Positions 8,014-18,462 are shown, counted from the first letter of the stretch. The stretch: 44,374 bases of DNA from Treponema sp. (GCA_009782555.1 WRIV01000017.1:1-44374); one strand, 5' to 3'. Numbers and translations are program-made. The notes: generated from the sequence alone by a model not told the origin.

Positions 8014-8739
8014 GTGCTGCAGATAGCTGTCTGTGATGACAATGCTGACGATCTGTCCAATATGATACAGCTCATAGACCTCTATAGAACATCAAAAAAT
8101 CTAAACTGCGAATACGCCGCCTTTACGAATGGTATTGAGCTGGTTTCGACCCTGGAAAAAGGAATGCGGTTTGATGTATATTGCCTCGATATTATTATGC
8201 CGGGCTTTATGGGCATTGATGCCGCAAAGGAAATCCGGGATTTTGACAAAACCGCACTGATTTTATTCTTTACTTCATCGCCTGAGTTTGCTTTGAAAAG
8301 CTATTCGGTAAAAGCCGCCAGCTATATTCTTAAGCCAATCACAAAGGAAAAACTGTTCATCGCCTTTGACGAAATGCTGGAGCAGATGCAAACAGAAAAA
8401 GATGAGGATGCGGTTATCGTAAAGAGCAAAGAGGGTATTCAAAAAATAATAATCTCCAATTTGGTTTTTGCCGAGGTTCTCGGCAGGAATGTGCTGTATC
8501 ACCTGAAAAACGGCAAGGTAATCGAATGTACGGAAAGCTTTTCCTCTGTCTGCGACAATCTTTTAAAATACGGGTGTTTTGTCAAAACCCACCGCTGCTA
8601 TTTGGTGAATATGCAGTATGTGGAGACTATCGAAACTCATCAGGTTACCTTACAAACCCTTTCCTCTGTGCCTATCGCACAGGGCAAGGCAAGTGAGATT
8701 AAGCAGCATTACCTGAATTATCAAATGGAAGGTGAATAA
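8014..8739 (+). CDS. LytTR-family response regulator (AgrA/AtcR-like)
   Basis: Two-component response regulator with a receiver (about 1-120) and a LytTR DNA-binding domain (about 130-237). The receiver has acidic Asp8-Asp9 (VCDDN), phospho-acceptor Asp59 (YCLDIIMPG) and switch Lys107 (YILKPIT). The output part shows the LytTR pattern VFAEVLGRNVLYHLKNGK ... FVKTHRCYLVNMQYVETI. LytTR proteins bind direct-repeat sites, often in virulence, bacteriocin or quorum-sensing loci. Start is GTG 8014 after a strong GGAGGAGGAG (8001-8010). It overlaps the downstream kinase frame, an arrangement usual for Agr-type pairs. The upstream region holds stacked hairpins and a tiny ORF. Treponema denticola has a LytTR regulator (AtcR) of this class. 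Confidence 0.9.
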   Translation: MLQIAVCDDNADDLSNMIQLIDLYRTSKNLNCEYAAFTNGIELVSTLEKGMRFDVYCLDIIMPGFMGIDAAKEIRDFDKTALILFFTSSPEFALKSYSVKAASYILKPITKEKLFIAFDEMLEQMQTEKDEDAVIVKSKEGIQKIIISNLVFAEVLGRNVLYHLKNGKVIECTESFSSVCDNLLKYGCFVKTHRCYLVNMQYVETIETHQVTLQTLSSVPIAQGKASEIKQHYLNYQMEGE

Positions 8740-8743
8740 GCGG

Positions 8744-10048
8744 ATGAACCAGGTAATGACGGAAACGTTCCTTGGACATATGTTATTTTTTGGGTTTGCC
8801 CTGACACTCGGCACGTCGGTTTCGATTCTTTTCTCAGGAATTGAATTAACACGGAAAAATAAACGCACCCTTGGCTTCCTCTACGTGGTTTTCCTTATCG
8901 TCCAGTCCGTCTGCTTGTGGTTTTTGGGGTGGGATATGCTGACAAAACTGTATCCGCTGCTTGTCCATCTGCCTCTGATAGGTATTTTCTCTCTCTGTTA
9001 TAAGCGTCCGTGGCTCATATCTGCCGTCAGCGTATTTTCCGCTTTTCTATGCTGCCAGCCGCCACTATGGGCATTGAACCTTTGCAGCGTTTTTTTTGAC
9101 CATCGCATCGCAGAATCTGTTGTGTATGGTGCAGTCGCATTCCTGACCTATTATTTGCTGAAAAAATATACGGTTAAGCCTTTCCGGCAATTGATAGAAA
9201 TATCCGTTAAATCCTGCATAATTCTTGGCGTGATACCATTTCTTTATTATTTACTCGACTACGGTACAACAACCTATACCGGTATTCTTTTCAGAGGCGC
9301 CGAATGGGCAATATATTTGATGTTCTCAGCAGTAACCATTTTCTATTTTATGTTTATCGTCATATACCATGCCGAAACACAAAAACAGGCAGCCCTCCAA
9401 AGAGAACGGGATATGCTGGATATGCAGTTTCGGATGGCGCAGACGGAGTTTGATTCCCTGCGGCAGGTGCAGCAGAATGCCGCAGTCTACCGGCACGATA
9501 TGCGCCACCATTTTGCTCATTTACAGGGACTGGCTTCCAAGGAAAAAATAGATGAACTAAAAGAGTATCTGCAAACCGCTCAGTCCGACATGGATGCTAT
9601 TACGCCGGTACGCTTTTGCGAAAACGAAACCGTCAATCTGATTTTGTCCGCTTTCGCCGCAAAAGCGGAGCAATCGGGAATCCGGTTGACGATTGACGCG
9701 ATGCTTCCCAACTCAATTTCCTTTAGCGACACCGAACTGTGTTCCCTACTGTCAAATGCTCTGGAAAACGCCATACATGCCTGTGAAGTTATACCTGACA
9801 GCAATAACCGCTTTGTCGCCCTGCGTATGTATCCCAGGAATAACAAGCTGTGCATCGACATCCGCAACAGCTATCAGAATGAACCGGTATTTGATCAGGG
9901 CAAGCAAGGCTCGCCAGGCCTGCCTGTGTCAACAGAACAGGGACACGGTTTTGGCACAAAAAGTATGGCTCATATCGTAGAAAAGCATGGCGGTGTATTC
10001 CGGTTTTCGGCCGAGGACGGCTGGTTTATATTTCAAGCTACTGCATAA
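8744..10048 (+). CDS. GHKL sensor histidine kinase (AgrC-like)
   Basis: Membrane sensor kinase partnering the LytTR regulator. The first ~210 residues hold about six hydrophobic segments (for example FGFALTLGTSVSILF, FLYVVFLIVQSVCLWFLG, AIYLMFSAVTIFYFMFIVIYHA). A coiled region leads to the phospho-acceptor His in VYRHDMRHHFAHLQG, in the position of RHD in AgrC/FsrC kinases. The GHKL ATPase shows the N box in LLSNALENAIHACE and the G box in GHGFGTKSMAHIVEKHGG. ATG 8744 is preferred, with GGAAGG (8727-8732) upstream; GTG 8732 overlaps the previous stop. AgrC-type kinases usually sense small peptides, so a peptide signal is a reasonable guess, but no AgrB or AgrD homologue is next to it. Confidence 0.88.
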   Translation: MNQVMTETFLGHMLFFGFALTLGTSVSILFSGIELTRKNKRTLGFLYVVFLIVQSVCLWFLGWDMLTKLYPLLVHLPLIGIFSLCYKRPWLISAVSVFSAFLCCQPPLWALNLCSVFFDHRIAESVVYGAVAFLTYYLLKKYTVKPFRQLIEISVKSCIILGVIPFLYYLLDYGTTTYTGILFRGAEWAIYLMFSAVTIFYFMFIVIYHAETQKQAALQRERDMLDMQFRMAQTEFDSLRQVQQNAAVYRHDMRHHFAHLQGLASKEKIDELKEYLQTAQSDMDAITPVRFCENETVNLILSAFAAKAEQSGIRLTIDAMLPNSISFSDTELCSLLSNALENAIHACEVIPDSNNRFVALRMYPRNNKLCIDIRNSYQNEPVFDQGKQGSPGLPVSTEQGHGFGTKSMAHIVEKHGGVFRFSAEDGWFIFQATA

Positions 10049-10597
10049 TCCGTGGTTAAACGGCATTATCCTGGTATTAATTATGCAGCCTTTTCATGTT
10101 CATGGTTTTACCCGGTATTGATAACGGTCAATTCTTTTCGAAGCATGGCAGCTATGTACAAACATAATAATAACCTGATAGTCACCTCCGAATGAAACCG
10201 AGTGTTAAGCCGCGGTTCCCTCCCCAGTAACAGGGTTTGGAATGCCTTCGACGAAGGCTTGATGAGGCGGTCTGCTGGATTTTTCCGGAAGGCCGAAATT
10301 TGTTTTACTGTGATTGACTGAGATTAATATGACACCCGAGGGATCATACCGCATTTTTGCATAAACCCTCACGGAACAGTTCAATCTGCCGCCAGATCAC
10401 TGATCTCGCCAGACCAGTGTACCAATGTTCCCAACAATTTATATTATGACAATCTGACATCAAAATTTTATAGTTTGTAAATGTACACATAACCCCATAG
10501 CTAGATCAATAAAAAAAATTAATTACTCAATTGTACGACTGCGCTGAATTTACCGTTGATATTAATCTATAAATAAGCATAATAATAAAAAGGAGGA
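10049..10597. other. Gene-poor 549-base gap
   Basis: No convincing gene. It contains the leader repeat at 10053-10089, and a minus-strand frame open from 10323 to 10108. That frame ends in RLLLCLYIAAMLRKELTV and has GGAGGTG near its middle, but its only ATG lies near the end. There is also a short AGATCA-C-TGATCT palindrome near 10396. From about 10440 the sequence becomes strongly AT-rich and leads into the next gene. Looks like a rearrangement scar. Confidence 0.5.
10053..10089 (-). repeat. Copy of the lipoprotein-gene leader, without the gene
   Basis: These 37 bases match 32 of 37 positions of 12650-12686, the stretch just before the start codon of the lipoprotein gene. Read on the minus strand this copy runs into the kinase 3' end, with no coding sequence behind it. 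It therefore looks like the leader of a lost paralogue, or a short dispersed repeat. Confidence 0.55.
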
Positions 10598-10603
10598 ATG
10601 ATA

Positions 10604-11245
10604 ATGTATGTTCATATTCCGCTAGCAAATGCCCCGAAAAATTTGGACAAAGAGGGAATAAAATACGTTATTCGCACAGTATGTATAGTTCTTGGTATTA
10701 TGCTTTTTTTATCTTATCTAAATGAAATTTTGTATTACACATATTATAAACCATTTTATGCGCTATTTAAAAAAAGTTTATATTTACCTTTTAATTTATA
10801 TATATGGCGGCAATTTGCAATAGAATACCTTCAATTTATTATTTTTCCTTTTTTCCTGCTCATAGTTTTCGTTGTTATAGAAAAACGGTTAAAAAAAAGG
10901 ATTGTTCTTTTTACAGGGATAATACTTTTATTTTTTTTAAGCGATGGCTATAATATTTCTAAAGATATTATTTTTAAACACAAAGATCACTATATAACAA
11001 AAATATGCTCACTGGATACTCTTTCAGAATCCGGCGGCGGAAAAGGTATAGTAAACTATCGTATATATTTTTACAATCGAAGCGACCGACATTTAATAAA
11101 ATATTATGAAAGCAGAATTGAAATGGATATTTACCAATACAGAAAATTGGAACTATTAAAAAAAGATAATGATGGACTGCTTCTTTTGGTATATTATTTG
11201 CCAAATACCAGAAGAATGTTAAAATATGAAATAATCAATGCCTAG
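10604..11245 (+). CDS. AT-rich integral membrane protein of unknown function
   Basis: I do not recognise this 213-residue protein. It has three hydrophobic segments (about residues 24-43, 73-92 and 101-115: IRTVCIVLGIMLFLSYL, YLQFIIFPFFLLIVFVVI, RIVLFTGIILLFFLS). A soluble, Tyr/Lys-rich C-terminal part of about 95 residues follows (IVNYRIYFYNRSDRHL ... RRMLKYEIINA). Start ATG 10604 has AGGAGG seven bases upstream; ATG 10598 is too close to the SD. The coding sequence is far more AT-rich than any neighbour, with many AAA/TTT/ATA codons, pointing to acquisition from elsewhere. No partner gene is apparent: the next gene converges on it. Confidence 0.7.
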   Translation: MYVHIPLANAPKNLDKEGIKYVIRTVCIVLGIMLFLSYLNEILYYTYYKPFYALFKKSLYLPFNLYIWRQFAIEYLQFIIFPFFLLIVFVVIEKRLKKRIVLFTGIILLFFLSDGYNISKDIIFKHKDHYITKICSLDTLSESGGGKGIVNYRIYFYNRSDRHLIKYYESRIEMDIYQYRKLELLKKDNDGLLLLVYYLPNTRRMLKYEIINA

Positions 11246-11327
11246 GTTGTGGTTCTTCGGAACATTCCCACTCTTAAAATTGACCGCTAAAGCGGTCTAC
11301 CTAACTGCGCCCAGATTTTGGCAGCCT

Positions 11328-11376
11328 GCAAAAATAAAGGCGGGGATAAGAATTGGTTGTATGCCTTTATTTTTGC
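11328..11376. terminator. Bidirectional terminator between convergent genes
   Basis: GCAAAAATAAAGGC (11328-11341) and GCCTTTATTTTTGC (11363-11376) are a perfect 14-base inverted repeat with a 21-base loop. The A-run and T-run are placed to serve both the plus-strand membrane protein and the minus-strand lipoprotein gene. A smaller GACCGC/GCGGTC hairpin precedes it at 11282-11297. The 181-base gap holds nothing else. Confidence 0.65.
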
Positions 11377-11426
11377 TTGTCTCGGCTGGCAAAACGTCGC
11401 CAACAGCCGGACGTTATCTGCCATTA

Positions 11427-12650
11427 TTAATCTTTCACCTTATCCGTTAATCGCTTGTTGATTTCCTCCAGCACCTCATCCATCCTATAGAGCCGGAGGT
11501 AAAGCTGGTCATTCTTGTGCCACTCCTGGGCAAAACACAGCCCGTGTACAGGGTGCTCCACGAACGCGCTGTACTCCCTCTGGCGTACCTCATAGTCGTC
11601 GGTTATAATAGGCATGCTTATCCCGTTGGGGTACCGCCCGTCCAGGTGGAAAAACGCACGCTTGCTAAGTCGTTCATCAAATAACCCCTTATATCCTGTT
11701 ACAAATGTCGAGGCCCACATCCCGTCTGCGGAAAGAATAAAATCCTTAAAAGTCATATTTGGTGCTGGAAGCAGGTAGTCAAGCGGGGTTACCTTGACGC
11801 CCGAATACCCCTCGTCCCAGGTTACCATAACATCCTGATCGATAGCTCTACTGGAACCGAACAAATATCGCCCTTCAGGGTGGATATTCCGCAACGGGCC
11901 AAACATAAAAGGCATTCTGTGTTTGTTTAGCTCTTTGGTTAGCCCGTTCTCCACAACCCCGTTAGTCCGCCAGTTGTAAAAGACAACTTTGTATCCTACG
12001 GTATCATTGTTCAAAAGACGCTGCCAGCTTAGCGCATGGTCGCTGTCCATGGCAATCAGCATAATGATGGTAAAGTCGTTTTCACGGTTTTCATAAACCA
12101 TCCTGTCTTCTTTGTAGTTGTACACAAAAAGGCTTGTCTCTATGCTTTCTCTATCCCATTCCAATACGTAGGTATATGCCACAAGCCCTTCACGGGGGTC
12201 AAGCAAGACCGGATTTTCTTCGTCATATACCCATGACAGCAGCGGCACATGGCTCTTGGTTTTGTTGTCGTCCACCGCTGCCAAATGGTGCATCTTGCCG
12301 GTCATGCTTGCTATAAGCCCCGCTTCGGGCCAGGTTAGCAAGCTCCTGTCCATCTGGGTACGGGGGAAGTCGCTAAACGGCCTTATCTGCAGCTTGTTTG
12401 TGCCTACAAAAGAAATCTCCGCAAAACGCCCCCATCCGTCCAGGGTCGCCAGCTTCCCTTCCTTCCAGGGCTGGAGCAGCCAGAAAAATTCCGGCGAGCG
12501 TATGTCGATGGGGCCGAACCCTTCCGGTATTTCAACTACAGTTTCTTCTTCTGCCCTTGCAGTTTTTATTTTTTCACCGTTGGAACAGTCCGACAGGATC
12601 AATAGCAGTGTCAGTGGAAAGAAAAGCAAGCTAAAACGTTTTTTTTTCAT
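11427..12650 (-). CDS. Putative lipoprotein of unknown function
   Basis: A 407-residue predicted lipoprotein. The N-terminus has a KKKR n-region, a hydrophobic core FSLLFFPLTLLLIL, and a lax spirochaete-type lipobox LSDC, with Cys at about residue 22. The mature part is rich in W, Y and G with repeated short strand-like blocks (for example LATLDGWGRFAEISFVG, GLVAYTYVLEWDRES, HPEGRYLFGSSRAI). This would suit a beta-propeller, but I cannot name a family. Expected to be anchored at the periplasmic or outer-membrane face. Its leader (12650-12686) is repeated at 10053-10089, and an insertion-sequence remnant begins only about 66 bases upstream of its start. Confidence 0.75.
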   Translation of the reverse strand: MKKKRFSLLFFPLTLLLILSDCSNGEKIKTARAEEETVVEIPEGFGPIDIRSPEFFWLLQPWKEGKLATLDGWGRFAEISFVGTNKLQIRPFSDFPRTQMDRSLLTWPEAGLIASMTGKMHHLAAVDDNKTKSHVPLLSWVYDEENPVLLDPREGLVAYTYVLEWDRESIETSLFVYNYKEDRMVYENRENDFTIIMLIAMDSDHALSWQRLLNNDTVGYKVVFYNWRTNGVVENGLTKELNKHRMPFMFGPLRNIHPEGRYLFGSSRAIDQDVMVTWDEGYSGVKVTPLDYLLPAPNMTFKDFILSADGMWASTFVTGYKGLFDERLSKRAFFHLDGRYPNGISMPIITDDYEVRQREYSAFVEHPVHGLCFAQEWHKNDQLYLRLYRMDEVLEEINKRLTDKVKD

Positions 12651-12716
12651 GGTTTACCGGCCTTTTCCTGGTATTTATTATGCAGCAAAACCCTCGGTCT
12701 GTCTGCCGCCATCCGT

Positions 12717-14076
12717 ATTGCCTCACGTTAAAATCGAACCATACGAACCAAAGAGCAAAGGTCTTAAATGTCTTTTTGAAATAACCTCAGGAACAAGATC
12801 GGCGAGGGAAGGCAGTTTGTCAATGGCGTTTTGCATGGCCGCCACCGCTTCGATAAGATCAATAGCCGTTTTGGCGGAGATGAGTTTGTCCTTGAATCCC
12901 TCTGGAGGCTCCCCGTCCCGAAGAATTCTGTCAAAAGGGATTTGGGGCTTATCGTAGGTTTTCTTGACCTTCGAGCCTACCCGCTCCCTGGCGATGAGTT
13001 TCTGGCAGAGGTAGAAGTAGTTAAGGAGCATGTTGTAATGGGCATAGACCTCAGTCAGGGCGGCAATGCCTTTGTCGCCGCAGAAGCGGGCATAGCCGAC
13101 TATTTTCCTGACCGAGGCATAGTTTTTTTGTTTAACGTAACAGTTGTCATTTTTTTTGGTAGTACGGCTTCTAACCAGTTCTATGCCCATGGTTTGACAC
13201 CATAGTATGAGGGCGTGGTTAATGAACTCACTGCCGCTGTCGGCATGGAGGATACGGACTGGGAGGGGAAGCGCGGTGAGTACGCGGTCTAAAACCTGAT
13301 GAACCCCCCTGAAGGCCTTGTTTTTCAGGGGGTAAGGGACCGTCCAGCAGTGTTTGACCTCGGTAACGATCAAGGTGAAGCAAAACTCCCCCGAAGGATT
13401 TCCCCCGTCGTGCTGGACGAGGTCTATTTGCCCAGGCCCACCCTGTACTCCTTGCACTCAAAATGGCTCATGACCGGGACAAAGGACTTTATATGGGGTT
13501 TGGTACCGCTGGTACCTTTGATACGGTATTTTTGTTTTTCGTTTCGCAAGAGACGGTCGATGGCTGCTCCGCTTATCCTGCCCAGTTTCTTACAAACTTC
13601 GCCGGGCATAGTGAATCGGGGTTTTGAGGATATGGCCGTGATATTGGCATGGAGGAAAGGGGCCGGCAACTTCCCGCATTGATAGTTAAACGCCTTCCAG
13701 AAGGGTACAGCGCGTTCTGCACCGCCCTGTCGTATATACGGGGATACACGCGCTTGCTGCCACTACCCGCAGAAGCTTTGAGCCTAACCCGTTTTCCTGC
13801 GGGCTTGGTTTTTCCTTCGCGTGCGGGGATATGGATAGCGTATTTCTTCCCATATCCGGCTTGCGAGGTGAAGGTATCCAGGTTTTTTGTCTTTTTTCGC
13901 TTTGGTGCCATGCGGTACTTTCCTGCCGTAATTCTGGTGAGTTTCTGTCTTTCTTTACAAAGTCAATTCCATAGGTACTCCGGTATAGGGTGATACCGGA
14001 ATTATTCATTTTTCCCATGGTTCGATTTTTATCTTGAGGCATGGCCTGGTTACAATTCGATTTAACGTGAGGCAAT
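12717..14076 (-). mobile_element. Degraded insertion sequence with terminal inverted repeats
   Basis: The ends carry matching inverted repeats: ATTGCCTCACGTTAAAATCGAA at the left (12717 onward), and its complement with one base missing at the right (14056-14076). They enclose about 1.36 kb filled by a broken minus-strand transposase. I could not find a clear target-site duplication next to the repeats. The right end lies nine bases before the -35 box of the rplU operon, and the left end just upstream of the lipoprotein gene. Confidence 0.75.
12723..14042 (-). pseudogene. DDE integrase-type transposase, broken by frameshifts
   Basis: The remains spread over three frames. The N-terminal part gives ERQKLTRITAGKYR and SQAGYGKKYAIH, followed in another frame by FNYQCGKLPAPFLHANI and IKGTSGTKPHIKSF. 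The catalytic core follows in a third frame (GQIDLVQHDGG, LHADSGSEFINHAL, KKNDNCYVKQKN). Junctions fall near 13950, 13705 and 13445. This is the integrase-core (rve-like) transposase family whose third catalytic residue is the Glu of a VEQKN motif; here that residue is Lys. With at least two clear frameshifts and a lost catalytic Glu it cannot be active. The stop codon falls within the left inverted repeat. Confidence 0.8.
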
Positions 14077-14084
14077 GCTATGTA

Positions 14085-14118
14085 TTGACACTCCTGTTCA
14101 TTTTCGCTAAGTTATAAA
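14085..14118 (+). promoter_or_regulatory. Promoter of the rplU operon
   Basis: A consensus TTGACA (14085-14090) is followed after 17 bases by TAAGTT and, overlapping it, TTATAAAT (14112-14119). The -35 begins nine bases after the right end of the insertion-sequence remnant. The message would have a short leader with AAGGAT as SD for rplU. Confidence 0.55.
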
Positions 14119-14143
14119 TTCAATTTTCGGTAAGGATAATGTG

Positions 14144-14461
14144 ATGTATGCGTTAGTTGAATTCAAAGGCCGGCAGTATAAGGCCGAAAAGGGCGCCCTC
14201 CTCAAGGTAGATAAGATCGATGCCGAACCGGGGTCAAAACTGGATATTGATTCAGTACTCCTCCTTTCCAAGGGGGAAACTGATGTGGCAGTGGGGACTC
14301 CCTATGTGGCGGGAGCCAGGGTGAGCGCCGTGGTAGAAAGCCATGCCAAAGACAAAAAGATCATTGTTTTTAAGTATAAATCCAAAAAGGATTATCGGCG
14401 TAAGCAGGGGCACCGCCAGCCGTATTCGTTTATCAGGATCGAAGACATAGCCGGAGCTTAA
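14144..14461 (+). CDS. rplU: 50S ribosomal protein L21
   Basis: Large-subunit protein of 105 residues, typical length, starting MYALVEFKGRQYK and containing the family signature FKYKSKKDYRRKQGHRQPYS near the C-terminus. ATG 14144 is preferred over GTG 14141, with AAGGAT upstream. First gene of a run rplU-prp-rpmA-obg-nadD-LCP-rsfS with gaps of 1-25 bases and several overlaps, so probably one operon for ribosome biogenesis. Nothing unusual in the protein. Confidence 0.97.
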   Translation: MYALVEFKGRQYKAEKGALLKVDKIDAEPGSKLDIDSVLLLSKGETDVAVGTPYVAGARVSAVVESHAKDKKIIVFKYKSKKDYRRKQGHRQPYSFIRIEDIAGA

Positions 14462-14462
14462 A

Positions 14463-14804
14463 GTGATCACTATAAAAGTGGTTCTGGATGAATCGGGGCT
14501 TCTGAAAAGCTGCGACATCCTGGGCCATGCCGGGGCAGGAAAGCGGGGAAACGACATTGTCTGCGCCGCCGTTTCGGTCCTTGCCAGAACCGCCCTTTCG
14601 GTTCTTTCCGGCAGAAAAGGAATGATTGTCCGGGGCGGGGCTCCCGAGCGGGGAATTATTGCCCTGGAAACGGAAGCCCCGGAGGGGGCGGAAAGGGATT
14701 TTCTTGCCGCCATTGGAACCTTTCTGGTGGAAGGTCTTCATTCAGTGGCCGGGGAATACCCAGAAAATTGTATTATGACGGTAACAAAGGAACGGAGGAA
14801 CTGA
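14463..14804 (+). CDS. prp: Ribosomal-processing cysteine protease Prp (YsxB family)
   Basis: Small protease (113 residues) encoded between L21 and L27, its invariant place in many bacteria. The catalytic pair is His in [17 protein letters not shown] and Cys a dozen residues later in [10 protein letters not shown]. In Firmicutes Prp trims an N-terminal extension from L27. Here L27 starts directly with MARKRGGSG and has no such extension, so its substrate or role in this organism is unclear. GTG start at 14463, one base after the rplU stop, with GGAG about seven bases upstream inside rplU. Confidence 0.88.
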   Translation: MITIKVVLDESGLLKSCDILGHAGAGKRGNDIVCAAVSVLARTALSVLSGRKGMIVRGGAPERGIIALETEAPEGAERDFLAAIGTFLVEGLHSVAGEYPENCIMTVTKERRN

Positions 14805-14805
14805 T

Positions 14806-15057
14806 ATGGCTCGGAAACGGGGCGGAAGCGGAGCAAAAAACGGACGGGACTCAAATCCCCAGTACCTGGGAATTAAAGCTTCCGGAGGAAGCCGGGTAAG
14901 GGCCGGAACAATCATCGTCCGGCAGCGGGGTACCAAAATTCACCCCGGCCCCAATGTGGGTTGCGGAGGGGATTATACCCTCTTTGCCCTGACCGATGGA
15001 AAGGTATCTTTTACCCAGCGCCGGGGCCGTAAGCTTGCGGCGGTAACAACAGAATAA
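14806..15057 (+). CDS. rpmA: 50S ribosomal protein L27
   Basis: Large-subunit protein of 83 residues near the peptidyl-transferase centre. It shows [19 protein letters not shown] at the N-terminus, [14 protein letters not shown] in the middle and the usual C-terminal end. GGAGG precedes the ATG at the right distance, fixing the start and ruling out a longer, Prp-cleaved N-terminus. It starts one base after the prp stop. Confidence 0.97.
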   Translation: MARKRGGSGAKNGRDSNPQYLGIKASGGSRVRAGTIIVRQRGTKIHPGPNVGCGGDYTLFALTDGKVSFTQRRGRKLAAVTTE

Positions 15058-17247
<2,190 letters not shown>

Positions 17248-17264
<17 letters not shown>

Positions 17265-18462
17265 TTATAAAGCGGATTTAAGCATCTTTCTTCTATTGGC
17301 CATTGTGCTGCTCCTGGCAGGGGGAATTCTCTTTACCCTCAATACGATTCGTTCTGATCCCATAGATGAAGCCCTAAAGGGAGAGGAAGTGATCAACATC
17401 CTCTTTGTTCTTGAACATGAGCAGAAGCCCCTGGGTTCTTATGTAATCATGTATTCTCCAATGAATAACCGGGCGGCGGCCATTTCCATTCCCGGAGATA
17501 CGGGGAAGATACTGAGAACCGAAGACAAGATGGATAGGCTGGATTCAGTGTACCGTTCACACAAAATTGATGCCTTTGCTGCCGAAATAAATGAACTTCT
17601 GGGGCTTTCCATTTCCTATTCGGTGGTGTTTGAAATGGAGCGGCTGGCAAAAATTATCGATGTTATCGGTGGGGTTGATATTTTTATCCCCAATGCCATT
17701 GAAATTTACGGCGAGGAAATCGTCCTTTTTCCTTCGGGGAATATCACACTGGACGGTGACAAGGGCATACAGTACATTGTCTTTGAACTTCTTGAAGAAG
17801 AGCGAAACAATGCAAGCCTGCGAAGGGAACGGTTTTTTCTGGCCCTTCTTAGAAGTTTAGGCGATAAGAATACCCTTTTTAACGATAATACTGTCGCCCG
17901 TTATTTTTATCCCCTTCTTAAGACCAAAATGAACCGTTTTACCCAGCGGCGGCTTTTCCAGGCCCTTTCCTCCCTTGATATTGAAAGAATAAATATGCAG
18001 GCAGTGGCTGGCAATTACCGGGAAATGTCGGGCCATCGGCTCCTCCTGCCCTATTACAATGGAACGGTAATCAGGGATGTGGTCCGGCAGGCACAGCGGA
18101 GCCTGGCCCAGAGAACTCAGGGGACACTGATTGAGAGGATCTTTACTGTTGAAATTCTCAATGGTACCACCACTACTGGCCTGGCCGGAAGGACAGCGGA
18201 ATTGATCCGGGGTTTTAATTACGAAGTGATTTCTACGGATAACGCTGACCGGAACGATTATGTAAAAACGGAAATTATCGACCGGACGGGGCTGGAAAAT
18301 GTGGTAAACAGCTTTGCTGCGGTGATCCGGTGCGACAATATCCATTTTGAATCAAGGATCCCCGACGAGGCCGAACCGCAGATTCAAAATCCTGAATACA
18401 GGGCGGATTTTACCCTAATCCTCGGAAGGGACTTTAATGGACGAGTTGTTGTCGGAAACTGA
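17248..18462 (+). CDS. LytR-CpsA-Psr (LCP) family protein with LytR_C domain
   Basis: Membrane-anchored protein of 404 residues. A short cytoplasmic KADL segment leads to one TM helix (about 11-33, FLLLAIVLLLAGGILFTL). An extracytoplasmic LCP domain follows (INILFVLEHE, AAISIPGDT, ELLGLSISYSVVFEMERLAKIIDVIGGVDIFIP). The C-terminal LytR_C module shows the pattern VEILNGTTTTGLAGRTAELI. LCP enzymes attach glycopolymers to peptidoglycan, but spirochaetes lack teichoic acids, so the acceptor or role here is uncertain. Several arginines of the classical pyrophosphate pocket are not obvious to me. Starts inside nadD-yqeK (17-base overlap) and ends over the rsfS start. Confidence 0.8.

Noticed and set aside
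11238-11450. Plus-strand ORF of 70 codons between convergent genes
   Set aside because: It runs through two inverted repeats of the terminator region and shows no SD or recognisable motif.
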